The notes under the pieces are model-generated. The model did no database searches. It had not been told where the DNA came from and saw only the letters and a list, made by a program, of their open reading frames with translations. A program made the position numbers and the translations under genes. From Lacimicrobium alkaliphilum (GTDB lineage: Bacteria; Pseudomonadota; Gammaproteobacteria; Enterobacterales; Alteromonadaceae): 64,000 nucleotides of DNA. Below are positions 8,645 through 18,466 of this stretch, piece by piece; the first letter of the stretch is position 1, and every line of letters starts with the position of its first letter. The stretch covers positions 2,480,001 to 2,544,000 of the forward strand of contig NZ_CP013650.1 in the NCBI RefSeq assembly GCF_001466725.1, in the 5' to 3' direction.

Positions 8645-9356
8645 AGCGCTGCTCCGCACTCTGCTGTTCACCGGTATCTTCACTCAGGGTACCGGCATGC
8701 ATCTGCAACTGTCTGTCACAACGAGAGGCAAGCTCGGTGTCATGGGTCACCAGCACTAAAGTCGTACCGGCCTGACGGTTAAGTTCAAACAACAGTTTTT
8801 CTACTTTATCACCATTAGCTGCATCCAGATTACCGGTAGGCTCATCGGCAAACAGGATCTTAGGGCGGGTGATAAAAGCCCGGGCAATCGCCACACGCTG
8901 CTGCTCGCCGCCACTGAGCTGATTGGGATAATGACTGGCCCGATGATCCAGCCCTACCTGTTTCAGGGCTTCCAGTGCCGCCTCCCGGGGCCTGGGCATG
9001 CCACTGATCTCTGCCGGCAACATCACATTTTCCAGTGCCGTCAGACTTTGTACCAGCATAAAGCTCTGGAAAATAAAGCCGACCTTGTCACCGCGCATTC
9101 TGGCTCTGGCCTCTTCATCCAACTGATGCAGGGGCTCATCGTCGAGATAAATTTCACCTTCAGTGACCTGATCCAAACCGGCAAGCAGACCCAATAAAGT
9201 AGATTTACCTGAGCCGGACGCGCCGACGATGGCAACCGACTCACCGGAGTTGACATCAAAGCTGATTGGCTGAAGGATCTGTAACTCGCCTTCGGTGGTA
9301 TTCACTATTTTGGTGATGGCCCTGGTACGAATCATACTTTTTGGAGTCCCATTCAT
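8634..9356 (-). CDS. ybbA: YbbA-like ABC transporter ATPase
   Basis: About 240 residues with Walker [11 protein letters not shown]-loop [16 protein letters not shown], signature [14 protein letters not shown], Walker [13 protein letters not shown] and the H-loop THD. The MacB/LolD-type layout and the [10 protein letters not shown] stretch match E. coli YbbA. The start is uncertain: ATG at 9356 ([11 protein letters not shown]) or ATG at 9335 (MIRTRAITK); a TTG further up reaches 9374. It energises the YbbP permease encoded by the overlapping next gene. The tesA start lies two bases away on the other strand, so each promoter must lie in the other gene's coding region or the two starts are further apart than chosen. 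Confidence 0.9.
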   Translation of the reverse strand: MNGTPKSMIRTRAITKIVNTTEGELQILQPISFDVNSGESVAIVGASGSGKSTLLGLLAGLDQVTEGEIYLDDEPLHQLDEEARARMRGDKVGFIFQSFMLVQSLTALENVMLPAEISGMPRPREAALEALKQVGLDHRASHYPNQLSGGEQQRVAIARAFITRPKILFADEPTGNLDAANGDKVEKLLFELNRQAGTTLVLVTHDTELASRCDRQLQMHAGTLSEDTGEQQSAEQRYVG

Positions 9357-9357
9357 T

Positions 9358-9975
9358 GTGTTGTCATTTCTCAAGATTATCTTAACCCTTATACCCTTGT
9401 TGTTGTTTTCAGATCAACTCAAGGCAGAACAGGTCAGGTTACTGATTCTGGGTGACAGCCTAAGCGCTGCCTACGGAATGAAGCAAGAGCAAGGCTGGGT
9501 AACATTGTTACAGGATGCGTTTGAACCAAAGGGCATCAGGGTAATCAATGCTGCCATAAGCGGTGAAACCACTGATGGTGGTCTGGCCCGTCTGCCCCGC
9601 TTGCTGGAACAGCATCAGCCCAGCCACGTATTAATTGAGCTCGGCGGCAATGACGGCCTGCGCGGTTATCCGGTCAGTAAATTAAAAACCAATATCAGTG
9701 CCATGATCACTATGGCCAAAGACCGGGATATCAAGGTGATACTGCAACAAATGCAAATCCCTACCAACTTTGGCAGGCGTTATAACCAGATGTTTACCAA
9801 CGCCTTTACAACCCTGGCAGAACAACATGATGTTCCACTCGTGCCTTTTTTCCTGAAGGACATAGCCCTGGATGACAAAATGATGCAAAAAGATCGCATT
9901 CACCCCAGTGTTGAAGCACAGCCGGTTATCGCCCGCTTTATGCAGGAACAACTGGAACCGCTGCTGGTCCGGTGA
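9358..9975 (+). CDS. tesA: Arylesterase / acyl-CoA thioesterase I (TesA)
   Basis: A periplasmic SGNH-hydrolase of about 205 residues. A signal peptide (SFLKIILTLIPLLLFSDQLKA) precedes block I GDSLSAAYG with the catalytic Ser, block II Gly in SGETTDGG, block III GGNDGLRG with the Asn, and DRIHPS near the C-terminus giving the Asp-His pair. I use the GTG at 9358, with GGAG at 9343-9346; a GTG at 9295 would add 21 residues before the signal peptide. TesA hydrolyses thioesters, aryl esters and lysophospholipids. The divergent neighbour ybbA is the classical arrangement. Confidence 0.92.
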   Translation: MLSFLKIILTLIPLLLFSDQLKAEQVRLLILGDSLSAAYGMKQEQGWVTLLQDAFEPKGIRVINAAISGETTDGGLARLPRLLEQHQPSHVLIELGGNDGLRGYPVSKLKTNISAMITMAKDRDIKVILQQMQIPTNFGRRYNQMFTNAFTTLAEQHDVPLVPFFLKDIALDDKMMQKDRIHPSVEAQPVIARFMQEQLEPLLVR

Positions 9976-10037
9976 AAGACAAAAGGCGGTGACATGGTCT
10001 ATTATTAACGAACGGTTAAACAAAGAGGTCAGTAACT

Positions 10038-10226
10038 ATGGAAATCGGTTCAGCGGTTGGCAACAATGTACAGACAGTCCAGCCTCAACCTGCACAGCAA
10101 CAGCAAACACAATTAGCAGATCAGCAGCAGCGTCAGGCAGAAGTGGAAGTGGCGCAGCTGGAAACTCCGTCTCAGGCACCTGACCCGGGCCAGAGAATCG
10201 GCAGTGTAATCGACACCCAGGTGTGA
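10038..10226 (+). CDS. Small Gln-rich hypothetical protein
   Basis: A 62-residue hydrophilic protein rich in Gln (PAQQQQTQLADQQQ), with no signal peptide, helix membrane span or known domain; it ends IGSVIDTQV. AGAGG lies about nine bases before the ATG, and a strong terminator follows 20 bases after the stop, so it looks like a genuine small gene. Similar short proteins with a conserved VGSVIDTxV-like C-terminus occur in related bacteria to my recollection; function unknown. Confidence 0.6.
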   Translation: MEIGSAVGNNVQTVQPQPAQQQQTQLADQQQRQAEVEVAQLETPSQAPDPGQRIGSVIDTQV

Positions 10227-10247
10227 AATTTATCCAGATTAAAATGT

Positions 10248-10276
10248 GAAAAAGGCCGGTATTGACCGGCCTTTTG
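10248..10276. terminator. Bidirectional Rho-independent terminator
   Basis: AAAAGGCCGGT (10250-10260) pairs perfectly with ACCGGCCTTTT (10265-10275) around the loop ATTG. A/T runs flank both arms, so it can end the small plus-strand gene and the minus-strand amidohydrolase operon that stops at 10282. Confidence 0.92.
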
Positions 10277-10281
10277 CTTTG

Positions 10282-11553
10282 CTATGGCCTGATATAACCC
10301 TGGGGTTTATCCTGGCTCAGAGTCAGATAGCGGTCTCTGAGTTTGGTCTGACGGGACTCCAGTCTGATTTCCTGACCGCGGATAATCACCTGTTCCGGTG
10401 CTTCCATCACCTGCAGAGGATCGCCTGACCAGATCACCACATCTGCCACTTTTCCGGACTCAAGGCTGCCATACTCCTGTTCAATTCCCAGCAGTCGTGC
10501 CGTATTGATGGTCAGTGCTGCCAGCCCCTGTTGCCAGGGTAAACCGTTCGCCACGGCGTTACCGGCATGCTGAGTGGCCAGACGCAGATTGTGAGTATCC
10601 ATACCAATGGAAACACTGACACCTGCGGCGTCCAGTCTGCCGGCATTGGCCATCGTTGCACCAAGCTGATCAAAGCTGCCGGGCAGATTGGCTTCAGGAT
10701 CCAGCACAACAGGTATTTGCGCCTGTGCGATGGCATCGGCAACCCGCCAGGCTTCGGTGGCATACAATAAGGCCAGTTTCAGCTGCGGATGGCGCTGTTT
10801 AAGCGCAATCACCTGAAGAATATCGGCTTTGCGTCTGGCATCGATAAATAGCGGCATCTCACCGGATACAACCGGCAATAAGGCGTTGACATCTTCCTTA
10901 CTGAGCTTACCGTGCCACTCATCTTTCGGGGCGAGGACATTACCTTGTAAGGACATCGCCTCGGCCAGCGCATTTTCCAGCTTTGGCCATAATGCCGCGC
11001 GGCTGCCGCCGTTATCATCGGCGCCGCCGTTATCCACCGCAAGGGTCATAAAAGCACTTCTTTTAACCAGATTATTATCATCCCCCAGACTGAAAACACC
11101 GCCCTGGCCACCAAAAAGACTATGGGTACCAGACATCCCTGAAGCGGTGACGGTAAAGCCTTCAATGCGGCTCACCGGGATCAGAGTAGAATCCGGGTTA
11201 AAGGCATAGCTGACATCCAGCGCCGCACCATAAGGTGAGTAATCTTCACTTTTGGCACTGGCGTCTACCGTTCCTGCTGACATGCCCACTTCCACCAGCC
11301 CCAGGGAGGTATACGCGCCAATCAATCCGGGCGTGACAATCTTATCGGTCGCATCGATAACCCGGTAGCCCTGAGGGGCATCCAGTTGCTCAGAAACCGA
11401 CTCAACCCGGCCATCTTTAATCAGTACAGTGCCTTTCTCCACACTGCCCTGCTCAGACATGGTGTGCACATAACCACCAATGATGGCAATATTCTCTGCC
11501 TGGGCAGAAAAACAGCCCAGAGCTGTAAGTAATACTATGGCTGCCTGTTTCAT
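10282..11553 (-). CDS. Exported amidohydrolase-like protein lacking metal ligands
   Basis: A 423-residue protein with a signal peptide (1-19, AQA-E). It has the composite amidohydrolase fold: an N-terminal beta part (VLIKDGRVESVSEQL), TPGLIGAYTSLGL where active enzymes have TPGxxDxHxH, and a C-terminal TINTARLLGIEQEYGSLESG-KVADVVIWSGDPL. Both His of the HxH motif are replaced (Y81, S83) and the Asp by Gly79, so I do not expect a classical metal centre. It overlaps the upstream, active-looking amidohydrolase by four bases (ATGA), so both are made together and may form a heteromer. The substrate could be an imide, hydantoin-like or dipeptide compound; nothing here decides it. Confidence 0.82.
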   Translation of the reverse strand: MKQAAIVLLTALGCFSAQAENIAIIGGYVHTMSEQGSVEKGTVLIKDGRVESVSEQLDAPQGYRVIDATDKIVTPGLIGAYTSLGLVEVGMSAGTVDASAKSEDYSPYGAALDVSYAFNPDSTLIPVSRIEGFTVTASGMSGTHSLFGGQGGVFSLGDDNNLVKRSAFMTLAVDNGGADDNGGSRAALWPKLENALAEAMSLQGNVLAPKDEWHGKLSKEDVNALLPVVSGEMPLFIDARRKADILQVIALKQRHPQLKLALLYATEAWRVADAIAQAQIPVVLDPEANLPGSFDQLGATMANAGRLDAAGVSVSIGMDTHNLRLATQHAGNAVANGLPWQQGLAALTINTARLLGIEQEYGSLESGKVADVVIWSGDPLQVMEAPEQVIIRGQEIRLESRQTKLRDRYLTLSQDKPQGYIRP

Positions 11554-12953
11554 TTTACGTCTCCTTCACCGGGTTGACCCAATTCAAAATCCTGTACCGG
11601 CCAGCTGTCCGGATCCTGGCGATCATAAGCCAGGCCACCGTCAATATAGACCCGCTCGGCCTGTGCATAGGTAGAGAAAGGATCGGTACTCCAAAGCACC
11701 AAATCGGCATTTTTGCCCGTTTCCAGCGAGCCGGTCTGGTCAAAGATTCCCAGTGATTTCGCAGGATTAGCCGACAACCACTGCCAGGCTTCGGCTTTGG
11801 ATATTTCAATACCGGCCCGTAAGCCGTCACCCAGGGCTTTAGCCGCTTCCTGGTTGAGACGCTGAATACCCAGATCATCATCTGAGTGAACAATGGCGCA
11901 GGCACCGCCGTTGTGAACCATGGGGACATTCTCACGGATGCCATCATAGGCTTCCATCTTAAAGCCCCACCAGTCAGCCCACATGGCTGAACAGACATTA
12001 TTCTCGGCTAATAAATCGGTAATCTTGTAAGACTCTACCGCATGCTGGAAAGAGGCAATCTGATACTCAAATTCTTTCATCAGATCCATCATGATGGCCA
12101 TTTCATCTGCCCGATAGCAATGCATGTGCACCATGATCTCACCGTCCAGCACCCCGACCAGCGTATCCATGGTCAAATCCCGTTTAGGTGCCTTAGGATT
12201 CTTGCCTGCCTTATGTTCGGCACGATATTTTTCCCACTGACGTTTGTAATCCTGAGCGTCTGCCCAGGCCTGACGATACCCGGCCACATTACCCATGCGA
12301 GTCGCCGGGCCACCTTTGTCGCCGTATACCCGCTTAGGGTTCTCGCCACAAGCCATCTTCAGGCCATAGGGCGCATCGGGAAACTTCATCGACTGTACGG
12401 TACGATCGGGCAGATTCTTGACCGTTATTGCACGGCCGCCCACGAGATTGGCCGAACCAGGCAGGATCTGCAGCGCGGTGACTCCGCCCGCCAGGGCGCG
12501 ACTGAAACCCGCATCCTGCACCCAGATAGAATGTTCGGCCCAGACCTCTGCCGTGACCGGCTTAGTCATTTCATTCCCATCAGAATGAGAATGGGTACCA
12601 GGCGAAGGGTAGACCCCTAAGTGGCTGTGCACATCAATGATGCCGGGGGTAACCCATTTATCAGTGCCATCTATAATTTGTGCATTTTCCGGGATCTGAA
12701 TATCTGCGCCTACGGCCACCACTTTTCCGTTCTCAAATAGCACAGAGGCACCTTCCACCATACCGCCCACACCATCGAGCAGGGTCACATTAGTGATGGC
12801 GGTAGCAGGTGATGGCAAGGGAGTGTAGGTACTGGGATAGGGATCTTTGTCTATTTCTACCAGCGCGGGCTGATCTTTACTCGCCTGCTGCCCGCAGGCA
12901 GCCAGCATGGCCGCCGATACAGCGGCGAGCAGAATTCGGGTTGAACCTTTCAT
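11550..12953 (-). CDS. Amidohydrolase-family lipoprotein
   Basis: A 467-residue protein with a lipoprotein signal (lipobox LAAC, Cys20), so it should be anchored in the envelope facing the periplasm. Metal-binding features are intact: H109-x-H111 in IIDVHSHLG, H276/H278 in MVHMHCY, H304 in FQHAVE and D358 in VHSDDD. The C-terminus has the usual NPAKSLGIFDQTGSLETGKN-ADLVLWS stretch. It is first in a two-gene operon with a metal-ligand-free relative. The family includes imidazolonepropionase- and dipeptidase-like enzymes; substrate unknown. Confidence 0.85.
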   Translation of the reverse strand: MKGSTRILLAAVSAAMLAACGQQASKDQPALVEIDKDPYPSTYTPLPSPATAITNVTLLDGVGGMVEGASVLFENGKVVAVGADIQIPENAQIIDGTDKWVTPGIIDVHSHLGVYPSPGTHSHSDGNEMTKPVTAEVWAEHSIWVQDAGFSRALAGGVTALQILPGSANLVGGRAITVKNLPDRTVQSMKFPDAPYGLKMACGENPKRVYGDKGGPATRMGNVAGYRQAWADAQDYKRQWEKYRAEHKAGKNPKAPKRDLTMDTLVGVLDGEIMVHMHCYRADEMAIMMDLMKEFEYQIASFQHAVESYKITDLLAENNVCSAMWADWWGFKMEAYDGIRENVPMVHNGGACAIVHSDDDLGIQRLNQEAAKALGDGLRAGIEISKAEAWQWLSANPAKSLGIFDQTGSLETGKNADLVLWSTDPFSTYAQAERVYIDGGLAYDRQDPDSWPVQDFELGQPGEGDVK

Positions 12954-13041
12954 ATTGTTATTTTCCTCAAAGGTGCATTATTGGCAACTACGTGCTGTCG
13001 TTGCCGCCAACTTGTAGACTTCAATAGAACAAAATAATCAA

Positions 13042-13053
13042 TATTGATCAATA
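13042..13053. promoter_or_regulatory. Palindrome upstream of the amidohydrolase operon
   Basis: TATTGATCAATA is a perfect 12-bp palindrome about 90 bases upstream of the lipoprotein start at 12953, inside an AT-rich stretch between that operon and the end of dusC. It could be an operator. It does not match the FNR, CRP or Fur consensus that I know, and I name no regulator. Confidence 0.3.
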
Positions 13054-13076
13054 ACAGTGCGACAGAGCGGCATAAA

Positions 13077-14003
13077 TTACCGTTGAGTCAGGCAAGGCAG
13101 AATCTCACCGGCGGTTTTCAGCGTGCGGATCTGCTCAAACAACTGGTGGGCTTCGCTGTACTGTCTTTTCAGATACCCCAGCCATTGCTTGATGCGGTTT
13201 GGATAATAACGCCCCTTGTCGCCGTATATTTCATAACCTGAATAATTCACCAACAGGACTTTCACTTCATCCCAGCCCATGGGCGAGGCACCACGGATCA
13301 CCTGTGCCAGGTTTGGCAACGCCAGTGCACCACGGCCAAGCATAATATCCTCGCAAAGGGATTGTTGCTGACAGGCCAGCGCATCCGCCCTGCTCCATAT
13401 TTCGCCATTGGCCACCACCGGGACACTGACCTGCTCACGGATGCGGGCTATCCAGTCCCAGTATGCCGGTGGTTTATAACCTTCCGCCTTGGTTCTGGCA
13501 TGCACAGTAATCAGATCTGCACCGGCGGCTTCCAGGGCCAGGGCATTGTCGATAGCCAGCGCTTTATCTTCAAAGCCCAGACGCATTTTTGCCGTCACCA
13601 TATGCTGCTTATCTACAGCACTGCGCACCGCACTGACAATGGCGTACAGGCTCCGGGTTTCCTTCAGCAGAACGGCGCCACCTTTACTCTTATTGACTGT
13701 CTTGGCCGGACAACCGAAATTAAGATCAACACCATGGGAGCCGAGACTGACAGCACGTACGGCGTTTTCTGCAAGGTATCCGGGATCCTGTCCCAGCAAC
13801 TGCACTCTCACCGGCGTACCGGCACTGGTGAGGCCCTGCTGTTTAAGCTCAGGACAAAGCCGATAGAACACTTTTGGAGGGAGTAGCTGATCAACAATCC
13901 TGACAAACTCAGTGACACAGAGATCATAGCCGCCGATTCTGGTCAACATATCGCGCATCAGATGATCAACTACCCCTTCCATCGGCGCCAGTGTGATATG
14001 CAT
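13077..14003 (-). CDS. dusC: tRNA-dihydrouridine(16) synthase
   Basis: A 308-residue flavoenzyme that reduces uridine 16 in the tRNA D-loop. It begins MHITLAPMEGVVDHLMRDML like DusC, has YDLCVTEFVRIVDQLLPPKV, the catalytic Cys in NFGCPAKTVNKSKGGA, the HARTKAEGY loop and NGEIWS; the QLLP and KTVNKSKG features are those of DusC, not DusA or DusB. The ATG at 14003 is used because it matches the family N-terminus; a frame upstream adds 43 unrelated residues that overlap the divergent DUF599 gene region. Confidence 0.93.
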   Translation of the reverse strand: MHITLAPMEGVVDHLMRDMLTRIGGYDLCVTEFVRIVDQLLPPKVFYRLCPELKQQGLTSAGTPVRVQLLGQDPGYLAENAVRAVSLGSHGVDLNFGCPAKTVNKSKGGAVLLKETRSLYAIVSAVRSAVDKQHMVTAKMRLGFEDKALAIDNALALEAAGADLITVHARTKAEGYKPPAYWDWIARIREQVSVPVVANGEIWSRADALACQQQSLCEDIMLGRGALALPNLAQVIRGASPMGWDEVKVLLVNYSGYEIYGDKGRYYPNRIKQWLGYLKRQYSEAHQLFEQIRTLKTAGEILPCLTQR

Positions 14004-14088
14004 ACAGCCTGTACTTTTACTTGGTCTGAAAAGAGGCGCAGTGTAGCATGTGGGTAATGCCGGACAGTACCCAAAAGATTCACTCAAA

Positions 14089-14760
14089 ATGACCATACTG
14101 GATTTTCTCGCCCTCGGCTGGTTCTTAATCATCTGGAGCGGCTATACCCTGTTTGCCAAGAAGCAGGCAAAGCACCGACACTGCCTTGCAGCAGAGCTGA
14201 GGGCTAAGCGCAATCAGTGGATGACGCAGATGCTGCTGAGGGAAAACCGGGTCGCAGATGTTTCAATTATCTCGACCCTGGAGCGCAATATTACTTTCTT
14301 TGCCTCCAGTTCACTGCTTATCCTCGCTGGCCTGCTGACGGCGATGGCCTCCGTGGACAAACTCAGTACCATGTTGCAGCAACTGGCGTTGTCTACACCC
14401 AATACCAATCTTCAGATCCAGCTCAAGTTGCTGTTACTGATCAGTATTTTTGTGTTTGCATTTTTCCAGTTTACCTGGTCTTTGCGTCAGTACGGTTTTG
14501 CCGGGGTACTGGTCGGAGCGGCGCCTGACGGCAGGAAGCTTTCAGAAGAAGAAGTGCAAAGTTATGCCAACCGCTCCGCTAAGGTCATCGATCAGGCCGG
14601 ACACTCCTTTAATTACGGATTGCGTTCCATCTACTTCTCGCTGTCGACCCTGACCTGGTTTGTGGATCCCAGGCTGTTTATGCTGGCCTGTGTGGTAACC
14701 ATGCTGATCCTGTATCTGCGGGAGTTTCATTCAAGGGTACTCAAAGCCCTTAAGGAATAG
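14089..14760 (+). CDS. DUF599 family inner-membrane protein
   Basis: A 223-residue membrane protein with four predicted helices: about 3-20, 80-98, 122-142 and 198-220. The WSGYTLFAKKQAKH start, the FFASSSLLILAGLL helix, and FNYGLRSIYFSLSTLTWFVD are typical of the DUF599 family. I chose the ATG at 14089 since the protein then opens with a membrane helix; upstream codons overlap the dusC leader. No function is established. Confidence 0.82.
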   Translation: MTILDFLALGWFLIIWSGYTLFAKKQAKHRHCLAAELRAKRNQWMTQMLLRENRVADVSIISTLERNITFFASSSLLILAGLLTAMASVDKLSTMLQQLALSTPNTNLQIQLKLLLLISIFVFAFFQFTWSLRQYGFAGVLVGAAPDGRKLSEEEVQSYANRSAKVIDQAGHSFNYGLRSIYFSLSTLTWFVDPRLFMLACVVTMLILYLREFHSRVLKALKE

Positions 14761-14803
14761 ATAAATGGGTGCGCATACTTCGTCCTGTCACTAAATTTTA
14801 CAA

Positions 14804-15184
14804 CTACTTGTGGCAGGAATTGCCTTTGAAGCGACCTGCTGAGTAGCCAATAACAGCACCAAGGGTACCCAATGCAAAGGCATACAGGGGGGTAATGACA
14901 AAATCCATGTTAGTCGATGACAGGTTGACAGCCTTTACACTGCCCTGCCACAACCACATGCTGTGACAATACAAAAGAGCGATACTACATCCTGCGATAA
15001 ACCCATTTACCCCGGCGTAATTCGCATCCTCACCAAGGGTATGCTCATGCTTGAGCCATAACCAGGCGACGATCAACGGAGAAATAACCCATGGAAACAA
15101 CAGGTTAATAAGTACACCCTGAGTAATATAGCAACCAGCTGCAAGCACAATCATCCAGATCCTGACTGCCCTGTCCCCATTCAT
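14804..15184 (-). CDS. Small hypothetical membrane protein
   Basis: A 126-residue protein with about four hydrophobic segments (8-25, 30-45, 55-75, 95-115) and a short basic tail. It contains a GFIAGCSIALLYCHSM segment and three further small-residue-rich helices. I do not recognise a family. It lies alone between the convergent DUF599 gene and lolE; 121 bases of AT-rich sequence separate it from lolE, and I see nothing more there. Confidence 0.6.
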   Translation of the reverse strand: MNGDRAVRIWMIVLAAGCYITQGVLINLLFPWVISPLIVAWLWLKHEHTLGEDANYAGVNGFIAGCSIALLYCHSMWLWQGSVKAVNLSSTNMDFVITPLYAFALGTLGAVIGYSAGRFKGNSCHK

Positions 15185-15305
15185 TGTTATCCCCCGCGAT
15201 ATGACGTGTTATTGACATTGGTATTATTTTTCACTAACGCAGGAGGAAACAAAGCAAGAAACAGTCCAGCATGTCACTGTAATATGCTACAAAATGTCTT
15301 TATCC

Positions 15306-16544
15306 TCAGTGATTAAGTACTTTTGCCGGTTCAATACGTGAGGCTTTTACAGCAGGATAAAGGGTCGCCAGTACGCTTAGTGATAATGCGATCACGGCGG
15401 TAATCATCACCTCCGCAGGTTTCACTTGTGAGGGCAGAAAATCGATAAAGTAGATATCTCCTGATAACAACTGAACACCGATAAGATTCTCCAGCCACAA
15501 TGCCAGCTCAGACAAATAGACTGACACCAGCACCCCACTGAGAATGCCGGCCAGAGTGCCGATCAGGCCATTGAACACCCCCTGCAGCATAAAGCTCTGG
15601 ATGATCAGGCTATCCCTGGCCCCCAGGGTTTTGAGCATGGCAATCTCATGCCTCTTGTCATTGACCGCCATCACCAGTGTCGAGACGATATTAAAACAGG
15701 CCACAGCGATCAGCAGCGTCAGCGCCAGATAAACCACTGCCCGCACCAGTTGAATATCCTGATAAAGATGACCATGAGTACGGGTCCAGTCAGAAATATA
15801 TACATGCTGTTCAAAGGCAAATCCGAGCTCCCGCATCAACTCAGGGGCGACAAAGGGATCACTGAACCCAAATTCCAGCCCCTGTGCGCCATAATCAACA
15901 CCGAGAACCTGTGACGCCTTAGCCAGATGAACCATAGCCAGATGGTTATCCAGCTCTCCGCCTATACGCAGCGTACCGGCCACTTCAAACCAGACTGACT
16001 TAGGTGGCTTAAATCCACCCTGCATACGTTGCTGAGGCATCAGCAGCTGAATTTTCTGGCCGGGTTGCACATCCAGTTTGTCCAATACACCCTGCCCCAG
16101 CAAAATACTATTGGCCTCCGATGAAAACCTTTGCCACTGTTCCGGGCTTGTCATTTCCCGGATACGGGCCTGTTTCTGGCTATCAGTCTGAATTCCCGTG
16201 ACTTCCACCGCCTTCATCCTGGTGCCGGTTTGCACCATAGCCATCATCTTGGTCACTGGTGCCAGATAAGCAATACGTGGATCCTGTTGCAGCACATCGC
16301 TATGTTGCTGCCAGTTCTGCATACCTTTTGGCGATACGGCGATCAGTTCGCCGTGGGGAATAACCGCTAACAGACGATCTTTAAGCTCTTTTTCGAAGCC
16401 ATTCATCACAGATAACAACAGGATCATCACAAAACAACCCAGTGCTATACCCACAGTAGAAGACGCTGAAATAAAAGAGGCGAAGCCATTCTGACCTTTG
16501 CCCTGACGAAAACGCCAGGCCAGCTGAATGCCGAGTAAACTCAT
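15306..16544 (-). CDS. lolE: Lipoprotein-releasing ABC permease LolE
   Basis: A 412-residue inner-membrane permease of the LolCDE complex, which extracts outer-membrane lipoproteins and hands them to LolA. It opens with a cytoplasmic stretch and [20 protein letters not shown], then [20 protein letters not shown], a large periplasmic domain, and three C-terminal helices with [16 protein letters not shown]. The AVIPHGEL wording is LolE-like. It is last in a lolC-lolD-lolE operon and overlaps lolD by four bases. Confidence 0.9.
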   Translation of the reverse strand: MSLLGIQLAWRFRQGKGQNGFASFISASSTVGIALGCFVMILLLSVMNGFEKELKDRLLAVIPHGELIAVSPKGMQNWQQHSDVLQQDPRIAYLAPVTKMMAMVQTGTRMKAVEVTGIQTDSQKQARIREMTSPEQWQRFSSEANSILLGQGVLDKLDVQPGQKIQLLMPQQRMQGGFKPPKSVWFEVAGTLRIGGELDNHLAMVHLAKASQVLGVDYGAQGLEFGFSDPFVAPELMRELGFAFEQHVYISDWTRTHGHLYQDIQLVRAVVYLALTLLIAVACFNIVSTLVMAVNDKRHEIAMLKTLGARDSLIIQSFMLQGVFNGLIGTLAGILSGVLVSVYLSELALWLENLIGVQLLSGDIYFIDFLPSQVKPAEVMITAVIALSLSVLATLYPAVKASRIEPAKVLNH

Positions 16545-17224
16545 GAGGCAACCAGCTTCCCATCGTGCAGGGTCAGAGAACGATCCAGGCGCTGGGCCAA
16601 ATCCAGATCATGGGTGACCACGATAAAGCTGGTGCCGAGATCACTGGTCAGTCCGCGTAGTAATTCATACACGGCTTCTGCGGTTTTGTTATCAAGATTG
16701 CCGGTAGGCTCATCGGCCAGCACCAGCGACGGCTCATTCACCAGTGCCCTGGCAATCGCCACTCTTTGTCTTTCACCGCCTGATAGCTGCGATGGGCGGT
16801 GTTCACAGCGCAGGCCTAAGCCTACTTTGTCAAGCATCAGCCGGGCTTTGTCTTCCGCTTGTTGGGTTGGTTTACGGGCAATCAGAAGCGGCATCGCGAC
16901 ATTTTCAAGGGCCGTGAACTCAGGAAGAAGATGATGAAACTGGTAAATAAAGCCAAGACTCGCATTACGAAATGCCGCCTGCTGGGCGGCGTTAAACTGG
17001 TAAATATCCTGCCCTTTGAACAGCACCTTGCCTGCAGTGGGTGTGTCCAGCGCACCCAGCAAATGCAACAGCGTACTCTTACCGGAACCGGAACTGCCCA
17101 CCACCGCAAGCTGCTCTTTGCGATTCAGACTAAAACTGATGTTATCCAGCACCTTTACCGGTGCCGGCCCTTCATCATATTGCTTGGCGAGTTGTTCACA
17201 AACTAATAACTGGGGTTCAGACAT
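16541..17224 (-). CDS. lolD: Lipoprotein-releasing ABC ATPase LolD
   Basis: A 227-residue ATPase with Walker [30 protein letters not shown], which is the LolD Q-loop, signature [14 protein letters not shown], Walker [13 protein letters not shown] and THD. It drives lipoprotein release with LolC and LolE. I start it at MSEPQLL (17224), with AGGA seven bases upstream; a longer frame to 17350 would lie inside lolC and adds an unrelated stretch. It starts nine bases after the lolC stop. Confidence 0.94.
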   Translation of the reverse strand: MSEPQLLVCEQLAKQYDEGPAPVKVLDNISFSLNRKEQLAVVGSSGSGKSTLLHLLGALDTPTAGKVLFKGQDIYQFNAAQQAAFRNASLGFIYQFHHLLPEFTALENVAMPLLIARKPTQQAEDKARLMLDKVGLGLRCEHRPSQLSGGERQRVAIARALVNEPSLVLADEPTGNLDNKTAEAVYELLRGLTSDLGTSFIVVTHDLDLAQRLDRSLTLHDGKLVAS

Positions 17225-17232
17225 CTGATTTC

Positions 17233-18444
17233 CTATTCCGCTCTGAGCGCATCGGCCGGCTGCATTCTGATAGCGCGAATGGCCGGATAGAGAGTGGCAG
17301 CCACGCACAGCACCAACGACAGTATTACCATCACACTCACCTGCGACCATTGCAGGTCAATGGGCAGGCCCGCTCCGTTGCCGGGCATCACCTGAACCCC
17401 GAACAGGCCCAGAAGATTATTAAGCTGCAAGGTTAACAGGGCCCCAAAAATCAGCCCCAGCAAGGTGCCTTTAATGCCATTGTACAAACCGCTGAGCATA
17501 AAAATTCGCATCAGTCCCGGGCCGGTCATTCCCTGAGTACGCAGAATAGCGATGTCGCCCTTTTTCTCGGTGACCACCATCACCAGTGAAGAAACAATGT
17601 TAAACGCCGCCACGGCGATAATCAGTAACAACATCAGCGACATCATATTTTTCTCCATTTTTACCGCATCAAACAAAGGTCCCTGTCGCTGTCGCCAGTT
17701 CTGACTGCTAAGGCCCTGTTTATCCAGAGTTTCCTTAACGTCCTGCCAGGCAAAAGGCTCTTTCAGATACAGACGTGTTGAGGCCAGTTCTTCCGTCGAG
17801 CTGCGCAGCAACCTGGCCCCGTCCTGCAGGTGAATGAGGACCACTTTATCATCCAGTTCAGAGCCCACATCGAAAAGCCCCGTGACGGTGAACTGCCGTT
17901 GGCTCGGCATACGCCCGAACGGCGTATAAACACTGGCATCGGCGGAAATCAGCCGCACCGTATCACCGAGCCCCAGTGACAACGCCGCTGCCAGGGGCCG
18001 GCCGAGAACAACACCGTACTCGCCGGGTTTCAGATCGACCATCTCGCCAGCGAGCATACTGTTACTGATGATATCCTGCTGTGGCTGGGTTTGCGGGTCA
18101 ACCGCCTGTATCATCACTCCCCTGAGTCCACCAGGAGACTGTAGCAGCCCTTCGGATTCAATCACCTGCGACTGGGCCTGGATAGCGGGAATTTGCTCAG
18201 ATAGCTTGGCTATTCGGGCCTCAGGCTGGTTGCGGGTATCGACGATAAAATGTGGCGTGATACCCAATATGCGGGTTTTCAGATCCGCCTCAAAACCATT
18301 CATCACTGAAGAGATAGTAATTAATGCGGCCAGTCCCAGAGCAATACCTGCCACCGAAAAAAAATTGATAAAGGCAATAAAGGGATTGCCTTTACTGGCT
18401 CTGGCATAGCGGAATCCGATAAAAGCTGTGACTGGATAATACAC
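17233..18444 (-). CDS. lolC: Lipoprotein-releasing ABC permease LolC
   Basis: A 403-residue permease that begins [16 protein letters not shown] like E. coli LolC (MYQPVALFIGLRYMRG). The start codon is GTG, and no ATG is available in frame upstream. [20 protein letters not shown], a periplasmic domain with [20 protein letters not shown], and the [15 protein letters not shown] loop in the last membrane block all fit. LolC contacts LolA in the known complex. It is first in the operon; a 7-bp inverted repeat lies just upstream. Confidence 0.92.
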   Translation of the reverse strand: MYYPVTAFIGFRYARASKGNPFIAFINFFSVAGIALGLAALITISSVMNGFEADLKTRILGITPHFIVDTRNQPEARIAKLSEQIPAIQAQSQVIESEGLLQSPGGLRGVMIQAVDPQTQPQQDIISNSMLAGEMVDLKPGEYGVVLGRPLAAALSLGLGDTVRLISADASVYTPFGRMPSQRQFTVTGLFDVGSELDDKVVLIHLQDGARLLRSSTEELASTRLYLKEPFAWQDVKETLDKQGLSSQNWRQRQGPLFDAVKMEKNMMSLMLLLIIAVAAFNIVSSLVMVVTEKKGDIAILRTQGMTGPGLMRIFMLSGLYNGIKGTLLGLIFGALLTLQLNNLLGLFGVQVMPGNGAGLPIDLQWSQVSVMVILSLVLCVAATLYPAIRAIRMQPADALRAE

Positions 18445-18466
18445 TGTATAAAATAAGGCCGGGATA

